Shown piece after piece: positions 1 to 10,742 of a DNA stretch of 64,000 nucleotides. Location: positions 473,141 to 537,140 of the forward strand of contig CABFPE010000315.1 of NCBI GenBank assembly GCA_900660155.1, read 5' to 3'. The notes beneath the pieces are model-generated. The model was given only the letters and a program-made list of their open reading frames with translations. It had not been told where the DNA came from and did no database searches. Positions within the stretch are counted from its first letter, which is position 1, and every line of letters starts with the position of its first letter. A program made the position numbers and the translations under genes. Source of the DNA: Hofstenia miamia. Its lineage: Eukaryota; Xenacoelomorpha; Acoela; Hofsteniidae.

Positions 1-519
1 ATATTTCATTGACCTTATAATTTAGATGTTCAACTAGAGAATTTTTATTTGGATTATAAGTTACATTTATTAATTCTTTTTGGAAACAGTTCTCTATTGA
101 TTTTATTTCTATCCACAGTGATTCAAATATTTCATGATACTTTCACATTCAGATTTACAGACTGGTTTTAAAGATTTTGGCACAATTATCATAAGTCCAC
201 CACCTCTACCTATTTGATTCTTAAAAAAGACCTCAAAAATTTGTCTGTCTGGATTAAACAAGTTGGGGTCAATATCAGGCTTAAGCCAAGTTTCTGTAAT
301 TAGGAAAATTGCATTTTTTCCAATTTTTGTAATCAACTTTAAGGAATCATTTCAGCTTGAATTAAGTCTTCTAGCATTAAGGTATATATATTTAATGTTA
401 TTACAATAGTTTTTCAATTTGTGTTCAATTTCAGACTCATTTAGAATAGGACCAGGATTTGTTTCCATGTTGCTGGAAAGGATTAATTTTAAAAGAAGAA
501 AATACCTAATAAATGTTTA
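1..519 (-). pseudogene. LINE ORF2 start: 2A-like peptide and AP endonuclease domain (partial)
   Basis: The frame opens after a TAA near 522 and runs through a leucine-rich stretch (FLLLKLILSS) into NMETNPGP (448-468). This matches the core of 2A ribosome-skipping peptides, D-x-E-x-N-P-G-P, with Asn in place of Asp. About 20 codons later come YLNARRL and, after one in-frame stop, TETWLKPDIDPNLF and GRGGGLMIIV. These are standard motifs of the exonuclease/endonuclease/phosphatase fold used by LINEs to nick DNA. Near 115 the frame shifts; the other frame continues with ESLWIEIKS and NVTYNPNKNS, again endonuclease-like, to the window edge. The reverse transcriptase would lie outside the window. 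Confidence 0.75.
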
Positions 520-690
520 TAAATTAAGATACTGAATTTGGTAGTACACATGTAGTAATTGAGATGTAATTGCTTTCTGTGTTTTGTTTGTAAGTGAACA
601 TGTATATAGTACATATGCACATTTCAGAAAACAAAATATATAACTAGATAATACATAAAAAAATTTACCATTTTGATATATTTAGTCATT

Positions 691-1680
691 CTAGAGAGGA
701 AGAGATGGGGTTGGAAGAAGACATTGACACAAAGAGGAGCTTATGACTTTGGAGTAAGAAACATGAGGAGTATGGAATGATGAAGCAGTAATTGGGTAAG
801 GACTGAAGTGATTCTTTAGGATCTGAGTCATTTGTTTGATTCCATTGCCAGAAAGATGAATCCCATTGTGGGATAGGAGACTACAATCAATGGTTCTTCA
901 TGATAACATGAATCTTTTGAAGACAGGGATGACATTGAACTTGTTTGAAGAGACGTATGATAGGACATCATTAAATTCATCAATGACTTGATTTTGTTGT
1001 AAGAGTGAATATTTGGAGAATGGTGTAATTTCTAAAAAGTATTTGAAATGTAAAGAAAATTTAAGACAAATCTGTTCAACTAGATGATTGATATTTGATT
1101 TTAATGTTCAAACATCATTAGAGTGCATTGCATCAATTAGACCAGTGTTTAGAATGACTTTTGGATATTGTGAGATCTTTTCAGAAAGACATCTAGAATT
1201 GAGACCAGGATAAGAATGGATGGACGTGGTTTGGTTAGGTAGAAGATTATGTGAGTGGAAATTTTGCAGGATACTGCTTCCAATGATTAATTAGGTTGTA
1301 CCAGGTTTGATTGATTTTACTTGACTTTGTGGTTTGTCTGATTTTCTTCTTGGATTTTTAAAGGAAATATTGCAATGTTCAGAGGTAGAATTGAATGTTT
1401 GTGTTGAACAGGATGCATTGATTGAGCAAGCAGATTTGGTAGGAGAAGATTGTGTTGCAGCATTGGAGACAGAGTTGAGTGAGCTTTTGAAAAAAAGTAG
1501 AAGAGCTTCAGTGGCGTTTTCTTTGTTGAGAAGAGAAAACATTTGATGCATCAGCATTTTCTTTTTATCTTTGATTAGAGAAGATGCTGCATCAAGTGTC
1601 AGTGCACCAGCAAATAGCTTTTTGTGTATTGCTTCTGTGAGTGAGAGAGAAACCCAACTGTCCATGGCCAGAGAAAGCAT
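691..1680 (-). pseudogene. LINE ORF1 with SGNH-hydrolase-like (esterase) domain
   Basis: One frame of 330 codons runs from the ATG at 1680 to the stop at 691, interrupted by three in-frame stops, the first at 1291-1293. The N-terminal about 130 residues (MLSLAMDSWVS and on) are not recognised and turn Ser/Lys-rich. The second part has SGNH-hydrolase-like blocks: LIIGSSIL (block I, GDS-like) just after the first stop, VILNTGLIDAMHS (GxND-like block) and NGIHLSGNG (block V, with the His). Esterase-type ORF1 proteins are known in CR1/L2-clade LINEs, where they are thought to help RNP or membrane association. That function is inference here. The Asp of the GDS block is replaced by Ser. Confidence 0.7.
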
Positions 1681-1699
1681 AATAATAATAATAATAATT
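1679..1699. repeat. (AAT)n microsatellite at LINE/LINE junction
   Basis: Six to seven AAT units. On the minus strand this reads as an ATT tail directly after the 3' end of the LINE copy at 1700-2100, and immediately before the ORF1 start of the next copy. Short 3' microsatellite tails are usual for CR1/L2-type LINEs. Confidence 0.7.
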
Positions 1700-2100
1700 T
1701 TAAGATTCAAAGGAAATTTATTGCTTAACTGTATATAAATTGTACATAAAATCTATAAAATAACACATGACAAAAAAATTTACAAAACTATTTAAATGTG
1801 CAATATTAATTAAAGCAGTTTTAAAAGTAATTCAATCATGCATTGAGTTTATTATCTATACCCAATAATGCTTGCTTACTTAATAAAATTTTTTGATTTT
1901 TTTCTTGAAGTGTTTATAGTTTTTCTCACATTTTATATCAATACTTAAATAATTCCATAAGATTGAACATTTAAAAGAAAATGAGTTTTGATGATTATTA
2001 ATACTAAAAAGTGTTTTACTTCTTTTATTGATTTTGATGTAATTATTAAGAAAACTTAATAAACTTAATTCATGAATAAATTTGAAAATCATACATAAAG
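1700..2100 (-). mobile_element. LINE 3' end (ORF2 C-terminus and 3' UTR)
   Basis: A 70-residue minus frame (2092 to 1880) contains SFSFKCSILWNYLSIDIK followed by KHFKKKIKKF. This is the usual C-terminus of CR1/Jockey-type ORF2 proteins (pattern WN-x-LP-x-x-IK ... FK-x-x-LK). About 180 bp of AT-rich 3' UTR follows, containing AATAAA-like sequence, and ends in the (AAT)n tail. The copy is 5'-truncated, and its upstream boundary near 2100 is not defined. Confidence 0.6.
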
Positions 2101-2311
2101 ATTGACACTAAATAAAGTAACTTGGGGCCAAGATATCATATGATGATCTTAATTGCACTATGGTTTTTCAGTATAATTTAGTGTTCTAAATGCCCAATTA
2201 AACATTTTTGCTAGTGATGAATGTTTTTGCAATGTGGGATTTTGAAAAACAAATGCAAAGTCATTAAACTGACTTAAGACTAATGAATTAATTATATATT
2301 AATATTATGTT

Positions 2312-3660
2312 CTAATCCTATACCTAAAATATAATTGAAATAATGTTAGTAGGTTTAAGAGCCATCTGAGAAAGTAATAAAAAATGGACTGTTTTTGAGG
2401 CCTTTTTTTAGGCCTGTCTCTTATACACATCATGTTCAATTCCAAGCTGGGGTTCTCAAAATCCCTTGTTGTTTCTAAGAATGGTTTGTTTTAATTTTCT
2501 GCTATTTTCAGTTTTCTTGTGGGCCCCCTGAAATTTTTTGTTCAAAAAATACTTTTCAAAAATTTAATGCTTTAAGGCTCAGGCAATTTTAACCCAAATA
2601 ATTAAATTTTCCCTTTGTAGTAATATTTTCAGATTTGCAATGGTCATGCAAAATTTTGCTTTTCCATCTGTTGTAGTTTTTGATTTAGAGGAATTTTGAT
2701 TAAAAATTTAGAGCAAAATCTTCATTTTGGTAAAAATTGCAAATTTGACTTTCTCTCAAAAGCCAAAAAATGATCCAATAGGCTTCTGTGTTTATATATG
2801 TTCCTAATTTATGATAATCTATATCCATAGCAAAAATCAGGTTTTTCCTAATAATTTATGGAAAATCATCATTTTGAAATATTTTATAATAGACTTTGAG
2901 GCTGAGGCAATTTTTGCCTAAATTAATAGGCTTTTATATATTTGCACTAAGACCTATACTGGCTATCTCTATGCACAATTTCCATCTACTATCTTTAATG
3001 GATAATGTGCTATTTGGCCTTAAATTAAGGAAATTGACTGATTTTGCAACATTTTTGCAGTTTTTTGCCTCTAGATGGCGTAATTTATTTGGTATCTGCA
3101 CACAACCTTAGCAACTATAAGTATGTTATGTACTAGTACTATACCTAAAATAAAATTGAAATTATGTTAGTAAGTTTAGGTGCAATGTGGGAAAGCTGCC
3201 AAAAAACAGACCTTTTTTGATGCCTTCCTTTAGGCTTAGGCTTAAAGATAGAATGTTCAATTTCAAGCTGGGTTCTAGAAATCCGTTGTTGTTTTTAAAA
3301 ATGCCTTGTCCTAATTCTCTGCTATTGTCAGTTTTGCTGTGACCCCCTACTTTTTTCTTGAAATTTTTTTTTTCAAAAAATTTAAGGCTTTAGGGCTCAA
3401 GCAATTTTGGACAAATATTTTAGTTATTTTAGGCATACATAACTACCTTGATTTCCAATGTCTATGCAAATTTTCAAGCCATTCCCACAAAAATTACAAC
3501 TGTGAGAGGAAAATATTGAAATTTTCAGAGAAAATCTCTTAGGTAAAAATTTAGAGGCCAAATATTGTAAATTTTGCCTCCTCTAAAATAGCCAATATTG
3601 AACCCAGAGCTTTGAAATTTTGAACATCTTCATTATACTAGAGAAAAACCTCACTGGCAA
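2312..3660. repeat. Degenerate direct repeat, two to three diverged units
   Basis: The segment from about 2316 (ctatacctaaaat) recurs at about 3138 with matching landmarks in the same order: ATGTTCAATT, AAGCTGGG, CTGCTATT, and a GGCTCAGGCAATTTT-like block. A further partial unit starts near 2890 (gaggctgaggcaattttt). Spacing is about 820 bp between the two best units. The units are well diverged. No coding potential was seen. Family unknown; it may be a decayed transposon present twice. Confidence 0.55.
2414..2431 (+). other. Match to Tn5/Nextera mosaic-end adaptor
   Basis: CTGTCTCTTATACACATC equals 18 of the 19 bases of the reverse-complemented Tn5 mosaic end used in Nextera libraries. It lies inside a direct repeat whose other copy (3230-3255) has unrelated sequence at this exact place while both flanks align. 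This looks like an adaptor left in the assembly rather than genomic sequence. Confidence 0.75.
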
Positions 3661-3923
3661 AAAATCAGCCATTTCAGCCTATTTTGGCCTGAGTTCTCAG
3701 TTAGCACTTCTCAGACCCATAGCAGAGGGATTAAAAATAGCTTTGTAAACAAATCTTAACCAGAAGCCATCAAGAGCCTACATTTTTGTATGGAAAACTT
3801 TATTATATTGTACCATTCTAGCTATCACCCAATTTCAATGTATCATACCAGCATCATATCTGTGATGAATCTACTTTATACTGATTTGATGTTATGTAAA
3901 AAGATCCCCTCTCACTGGGGGTA
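3661..3923. other. Short AT-rich stretch without gene
   Basis: Lies between the degenerate direct repeats and the 5' LTR of the Gypsy fossil. A short open frame from 3790 runs on into the LTR but resembles nothing I recognise. Confidence 0.4.
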
Positions 3924-4693
3924 TGTAGAGTCACTCAGTGATTTTGTGACTATTATGTTATTTGATTTTTCTATTTGTAATGACGTCAATATTATGTAAA
4001 CCTATATTTTGATTTTAGTTTGTGATAACAGTTTAATGTCCCCTCACTTAGGTGCTATGTAGTATTATTGCTCAAATTAAATTGTGAGGTAAACATGATC
4101 ATCATGTGATATTACATTGTAAACAAAGACAGGTAATAGTTTTCAATGTATATAATGAGAAACACTGTAGAAAATGGTCAATAGATTTTATCTAGCTTCA
4201 ACTTCAGTCTACCTTTTTATTTAGTAATTTCTTTTTTTATATGATAATAATTGTGAAGGTTCTGGTGATAATTTGGGAGTACATTCTTCAAGTACTGACA
4301 CAACATGTAATTATTCAGACAGTAAACAAGCACAAATTGTGGACTGCATTAGGTTATGTGTACAGCTACATATAAAAATAATAAACCTTTTATTTGATTT
4401 CAACAAGTACATGCACAAATAATTGATTGCACTGTGATGATATTATACTGTTGGTTAACCTGAATGCATGGCAACTACATGCTATTATTTAGTAAGCTGA
4501 GAGATAAGAAAACAAATGAGCTGTTTATTTTCATAGTGAGATAGATATTAATGTGTGAGACAATTAGGGTAGCACCAATCACTCAAGTTAAACACTTCTC
4601 TTTTTGGAAATCATTTTAGCTGGAAGCTATACAAATTGGTCATCCTGGAGGTTACCTAAAACAGTACTAATTACTTAGATGAATTACAGATGT
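3924..4693 (+). repeat. 5' LTR of Gypsy fossil
   Basis: Aligns with 7724-8502 along its length. Shared landmarks include TTACATTGTAAACAAA, GTGGACTGCATTAG, CTGAGAGATAAGAAAACAA and TTGGTCATCCTGGA. The right boundary is uncertain by about 15 bp. Confidence 0.8.
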
Positions 4694-7600
4694 TTATTCT
4701 AAAATGTTTCTATTCTACTTTAATGGAATCAGGGCTGTTATAATAAGGTCACTTCTGCAACATTTTGCTATGACAATGAGTTCTGTAGTGTAATTAGAGT
4801 TCCCAGCCTGTGATTCTACACTAAAGCCTAACCACTCCACCAAAGATCACCTTCAATGAAAGCTGTATCTGTTCAGGCCCCTAAGGCATCATTTTATGAA
4901 AAGGGAAATGCCAAACACATGCAGTAAAAAAACTCCTGCATCTCAATCTAAACCCAGTCTGAATGTGAATAGATCAAAAAAATTCAATCCTTCAAAGCTG
5001 AAATCAAAGTGCTAAAACAGAAAATGGAAGAAATTCAAATCCAAATCAATTGCTAACCAAATTAAATTGAATGAGTCTCCAACATCAAGGTATTACATGC
5101 CTAAATCAAGGAAATAAGGTCAATCTGCTTCAACACAGCCAACATCAATAAAGGTAAACCATCTTCCACTGAGGCAGCTCCTAAGCCAATAAACCTAAAC
5201 AAAATCCATTGTAACCACTACAGGCAACACAGACATATCTGCTCTAACTGCAAAGCATCTATCCATCTTCTAGCTGATGAAGAATGCTACTACACAGACA
5301 ACAGTAATGTCTACAAATCTGATTCCAAAGATGAGGATTTAAACTATTAAGAGCCCCAACTCCCAGCTGAGCAGGAACTGTTCTCATCATGACTGACCTA
5401 CAAAAAAACACTATACCCATTACAATAACAGCATAATAACTCAGGCCACCATTGATACCAGCAGTTTGGTGTCAATCATAGCTGATACCTGTGCACATCA
5501 AATCAGCATTCATTGTGATACCATCACCTTGCATAATCAAAGATTAGTTAATGCCTCTGGAGATAATCTTGAGTTTACCACATCTTCAATAACAAATTTA
5601 ACCATGTTATCCTTTTTGTTAACACAACTAACCATACATTACCATACAAATTGATTTTAGGCAAAGATACCATTGCATCATTAATTTAATGATCCAGCTA
5701 ATAAAGACATTACAACTCATGTACAGACCATTGAATTGAAAACCATACTGTTGTGCCCTTCACAAGTAGAAAAGATTGAACCATTCAGTTGGCACTTTAT
5801 CACTCTTACTAGTGACCAGCCAATAACAACTGATATTGTCATAAACAACCAACAAGGTGTGAAATCAAAAAAATCATCATATTAGCATCAATCTTAAAAT
5901 GTCAAAACAATACCTGCAGCAGAGCCATACTCAATAAAACCAATAAGTTGATTACCATCACACCAGATAACATCAAGACTTATGCATAACCTGTAATAAC
6001 TTTCATATGAAAAAGACCCAAACCAATTCTGTCAATCACACCAGATTTAGACAAAATCACTAATCCCTCTGTACCAATCATCACTATGGCTTTGAATTTT
6101 CACCTAAGTGAATCTGAAGCTCAAGCCCTCACCAATTTACTAGAGAACCACAAAACCATCTCAATTTTAATACCATCAGTGTAGGAAAAGCAATCAGAGA
6201 AGAGCAGTGCATAGAGACAGTTAACAATACACCTATTTGACAACCAGTCCAACATGTACCAGAACATCTCAAACAGGAATATTCAAAAATAATTATGGAC
6301 TTACTTAACAATGGCATCATCCAACCATCCAAAAGCCCACATGCATCACCAAAAGTGTTAATCAAACAGGACAACAAATATAGATTATGCAGAGACTTTC
6401 ACAAACTCAATGACACCACAAAAAAGAAGCCTATCCTCTTCTGGGAATCAAGCAAATACTGTATACATCATGTCAAAATACATTCTTTATTACTCTTGAT
6501 TTGTGCAAAGCCTATTGACAGGTGCCAATGTGTAAATCTGATATAGAGAAGACTGCCTTCATTACTCCTCATGGCCTCTACAAGTGGCATTACATGGCTT
6601 TTGGCCTTTGTAATGAACTGGCCATGTTCCAACATTACATCACAAGGGTACTGCAAAATGACAAACACCAACTCAACAAAAGAACCACAGCATACATTGA
6701 CAATATCCTTATTGCATTGAAAATGATACCCAATCACCTAGAAAAACTCAATAAGATCTTTCATCTATTAAAATGTTCAGGTTTAAGAATTAACACACAA
6801 AAATGTCACTTCCTGAAAAAATCAGTCATATTCTTAGGTAGGAAAATTGAAAAAGGTAAAATAAGTCTTAAAGAGGATGCATGTGATACCATTGCAAAAA
6901 TCATGCCACCTAACAACAAAAAAAATGTACAACAAATATTAGGTTTCTTAAATTATTACAAAGTATTCAATTATTGCCAAGAAAATCATTCATATATCCA
7001 ACATATTAAAAGCTAAAACTCCTTTCCAATTGTCCTGGGACCACCAACATGAATTAGATAAGTTAAAATTAGAACTAAGATGCTTACCTAGCTTGAATAC
7101 CCCAGATTTCTCTAAGTAATTCATCCTTGATTGTGATGCTAGTTCCATCGCCATTAGCACAGCATTAATTCAAATAATCAACAGGATTGAAACACCTACC
7201 CATTTCTTCAGTCACAAATTCTGCCCAGCATAACTGAATTACAGCTTGACAAAGACTGAGATGCTCACCCTCATTGAGAGCCTTAAAAAATTCAGATATT
7301 TCTTGTTAGGACAATCACATTTTACTGTTTACAAAGATAATTCCAGCATAAGTTGGCTGAAAAAATTTTCTGGCAACTGATGCAACATCATCACTCATTG
7401 TATTGAGTATCTGACCAACTTTAATTTCACTATTGTCCCTCAAGTAATTCTGCTTGTATGAGAGGTTCTACTAGGAGATTAAACAATTTACACTGAAACT
7501 GTACAATCAGCTTGAGGCTCCCTAGCCTGAAATTTTTCAGATTATGTGACAAAGTAGTTACTCAGTGAGAAATTTTGATGCAAGTCACTATTATGATGCA

Positions 7601-7723
7601 ATATGCTGAAGTTCAGAGTTGGAAAGTAGTCCTTGCACTTGAAATGATTGCTGCTACTCAGAAGATATTCTCAGAGCCACCTGTTCACCTTTTGCCACAG
7701 AATTAAATTGAGCAAGAGGGGTG
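4694..7723 (+). pseudogene. Internal region of Gypsy fossil (gag/pol remnants)
   Basis: Parts by position: coiled-coil-like gag remnant near 4990-5060; Cys/His cluster near 5205-5290; protease region near 5470-5530; reverse transcriptase about 6290-7000 with recognisable palm motifs; RNase H about 7110-7370. The order is that of Ty3/Gypsy pol. The remainder up to 7723 is short and ends in a polypurine tract. The region is fossil and extensively broken. Confidence 0.75.
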
Positions 7724-8502
7724 TGTAGAGTTACTCAGGGACTTTATACTTATTTTTAATCAAATTTTGTAATTTGTAATGACATTGACATGATATAACT
7801 ATTTATTTCGAGCTTAGTTTGCGATGCTATTTTAATGTCCTCTTGCTTTGGTGCTACATAGTATTATTGCTTAATGCAATTTGTGATTGAAACATGATCA
7901 CATGATTTTACATTGTAAACAAAGGCAGGTAAAAATTTACTATGTATAAAACAAGCAACTATGTAGAAATGGGTCAATAGAGTTTATCTCACCTCAACTT
8001 TGTTTATTTTTCTTTCTTATTCTACTTTTTTGATTTATTATGTTTGCAATAATTATTGTGTAGGTTCTGACAATAATTTGGGAGTACTTGTTTAAGTACT
8101 GATGTGATGAGTAGAATTCAGACAATAAGCAGCCCAAATTGTGGACTGCATTAGTTTATGTGTACAGTTATGTGTAGGTATAATGTACCTTTTCATTTAA
8201 ATGCAACATGTACATGCACTAATAATTTATTAGACTGTGATGATATTATACCACTGGTTAACATGGATGCATAGTAATTCCATGCTAATATTTAGTGAGC
8301 TGAGAGATAAGAAAACAACTGAGCTGTTTATTTCATATTGAGATAGAGAATAAATTACAAAACAAATAGGGTAGCACTGCACTGATCAATCAAGTTACAA
8401 ACTTCTCCTTCCATGGATAGCACTTTGGCTGGAAGCCATAAGAATTGGTCATCCTGGATGTTTCTAAACAGTTACTAGTTACATTGATGAATTACTGATG
8501 TG
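7724..8502 (+). repeat. 3' LTR of Gypsy fossil
   Basis: Same start (TGTAGAGT) and landmarks as the 5' LTR, preceded by the purine tract GAGCAAGAGGGG. No convincing target-site duplication could be read. Confidence 0.8.
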
Positions 8503-8589
8503 CTTACATATGTCAGCTTTTTTTGAGTAGTTATGCAAACTTGCTGAGCACCTACCCTTGGTACATGTAGCCATCTCACAGAGGGGTCT

Positions 8590-9700
8590 GATATGAACAT
8601 TGAACATTCAGTTAAACATAAACTGGAAACTAGTATTGCAGAGGAAACAGTGTTACAACCTGTGGTTTCACCACAATTTAAAAAATGTCATCATCACTCA
8701 TGCTCCCCCCCTTACTCTGCCTCCTCACAATGTTCAGCTTCACAGCAACACTCACTGGAATGGCAGCAACAATGTCGTGCTTGTCTTTCTTATGATGGAT
8801 CTGAAACTTTACACCCTTACTTCATTGCTACTAGAACTGCACATCATTATATTACCAAATCTCAATTATCTTTCAAAACAAAACTGTTTATAAATAAACA
8901 ATTGGACACTCCAAATCTGTTTTGCCTTATCTTATTGATGCAAAGAATCATCCTGCTATCAATACTTTTTTCTTTTACATGCACAAGATGTGTAAGGAAA
9001 TGAACCAATCCCATTACCACAGCACTGTTCATACTACTTTCAATTCAAAATTTTGCATTTCTAATCTACATTGCCTGTTAACTTACAAGGACAATCTAGT
9101 TATGCAACCTGAAGTTAATCTCTCTTTGGAAACCCATTAGTTATTTACTTTGACAAAACCAAGGAACTTTCTGACTCAAAACTGATAGAGAAAATATCTC
9201 TAGCCTATAAACTTGCCAAAGCTTCTAAAATTAATTAATTACTCTTGTTGTTCTGGATACTGATCAATCTCACTTAGTTGGAGCTGAACTGTATGAGCTT
9301 GAACTGAGCCTGGAAAATTTCTTTTCTCCATTCTATTAACTTTTCTGTTTTTGGTTTACCTAATTACAATACTTCCACTGCTGCACTAATTCACATTGAT
9401 TTATTCTTACATAAAATTTGCCTAAGACATTGCATTATGGATGACAAACACATTGCAGTTGACGTTTTCTTTAAACAAACACAGTCCTACAAGCTTATTG
9501 CTGAACAATCTGCTCCTGCAAATATCACTGAAATTCATGTTAGTTTTTGCCTTCAATCTATTGGTTAACACTCTAAACAACATTGCCAACATCTGGACAA
9601 ACATTAAGGCTGATTGGCCTACAGAAAACAACTGCCCTCATATCAAAATATCGTCTCCATTCAGAAAAATTTTGTCTTTAGCAGTTGTTTATTGAGTTGT
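8590..9700 (+). other. Unassigned protein-like remnants downstream of the 3' LTR
   Basis: Plus-strand open frames of 70-136 codons overlap here (8593-9003, 8922-9140, 9441-9695). One begins MNIEHSVKHKLETS and is Ser/Gln/His/Cys-rich. Another contains LPYLIDAKNHPAIN. Between 9310 and 9560 a frame reads FSVFGLPNYNTSTAALIHID and later IMDDKHIAVDVFFKQTQ. I do not recognise a family. The stretch is as CpG-poor as the neighbouring fossil and looks like decayed transposon coding sequence rather than a host gene. Confidence 0.3.
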
Positions 9701-9975
9701 AATGTAGACTAAATGATAAAATATTATACTAGATTTAGTAGAAATAACTCAGATAAATAATTTAATGTACATATGAGAAAATTTTGTCTGACTCATCTAA
9801 TGTTATTGATATTCATATCTCATTCATGCTAAATTTTTATTCATATTGTCATAACGATTTGCTATGTCGATCTCAAGGTTCCTTATGTCGGTTTCAAGAT
9901 TTCGTATGTTGATAAAAAGTACTAACCCCATTTTCTAGTGTTGCCAAATAACCATATATTTGTATCAACAAATAC

Positions 9976-10742
9976 AGGGTTTTCGAATCGAGTGCGAGTT
10001 TCAGTTTTTAGTGTAAATTAAGTCTTTCCTACAAGAGATGTTTAAATTCAGATATCCAAGAGGCATGAGATGAAATCTAAATAGGCTTAAATAATTCGAA
10101 CAGAACTATTATTCATGATTTATGTTCTTAATGTGAAATTTTTAACAAAAAACGAACGATGTAGTTTTTTTAAAAATTTATTCAAATATTCTCTATATTT
10201 ATACACAAAAACTTCCTCAATAAATTATGTACTCAATAAAGCGCATATTAGTTGTTATAATAATACGAGTAAAACACATTGAATAATCAAAATTAATATA
10301 TTTATATTTTTACCACAATTTATTTTAAAATGTTACCTAAGGTAAGAACTTGATTTAAACTAAAAATGTATAGATTTGCTTAAATATACTTTATATCTTG
10401 CAATTTGTTTAATAATCGATATTTTATAATGCTATTGTCCTTAAATATAAACCGCTTGCTATGAATTTGGTTAATTATGCAAAGTTATCGCTTTGCCCTA
10501 TATTAGTATTGATTTTGTTCGCCAAATTTATTTTACCATAATTCCGAGTTTTCTAAGCTTAAAAATAATTTTAACGATTTATAAAGAAAATGAAATTTAA
10601 TATAATTCAAATTTTATGGTATTTTCGAGTTGATTTTTCATTGGGGTCTAGTATTGATGATTTCTCTTCCGAGTTTTTCCGATTGAGTTTTGCGAGCTTA
10701 TTCGAGTTCAAGTTCTTAACAGTCCGAATATTCGAAACCCCT
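9976..10742. repeat. Candidate MITE with short terminal inverted repeats
   Basis: The left end reads CAGGGTTTTCGAAT and the right end ATTCGAAACCCCTT; the inverted ends match over about 12 bp. TCGAG/GCGAG motifs are enriched near both ends. No coding sequence is present. I could not find a target-site duplication, so the call is tentative. Confidence 0.35.

Larger units (their letters stand above)
1..1680 (-). mobile_element. CR1-like LINE, 5' part (ORF1 and start of ORF2)
   Basis: Read on the minus strand, this is a non-LTR retrotransposon in the order ORF1 (1680 to 691), a spacer of about 170 bp, then ORF2 (519 and off the left edge). ORF1 has an SGNH-hydrolase-like region. ORF2 opens with a 2A-like motif and continues into an apurinic-type endonuclease domain (YLNAR, TETWL and GRGGG motifs). 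This order is typical of CR1/L2-clade LINEs. Reading frames carry several stops and at least one frame change, so the copy is dead. Like the rest of the first 9.8 kb it is almost free of CpG. Its upstream end abuts an (AAT)n tract and the 3' end of another LINE. Confidence 0.8.
3924..8502 (+). mobile_element. Gypsy-like LTR retrotransposon fossil with both LTRs
   Basis: Two direct repeats of about 770-780 bp (3924-4693 and 7724-8502), both starting TGTAGAGT, enclose about 3 kb with retroviral-type parts in order: a coiled-coil-like stretch and zinc-knuckle-like cluster of the gag type, an aspartic protease region, a reverse transcriptase of the Gypsy type, and RNase H. A purine-rich tract sits directly before the 3' LTR. 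I recognised no integrase. The LTRs differ at many positions and CpG is nearly absent, so the insertion is old. The element is broken many times over and no part looks functional. Confidence 0.8.
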
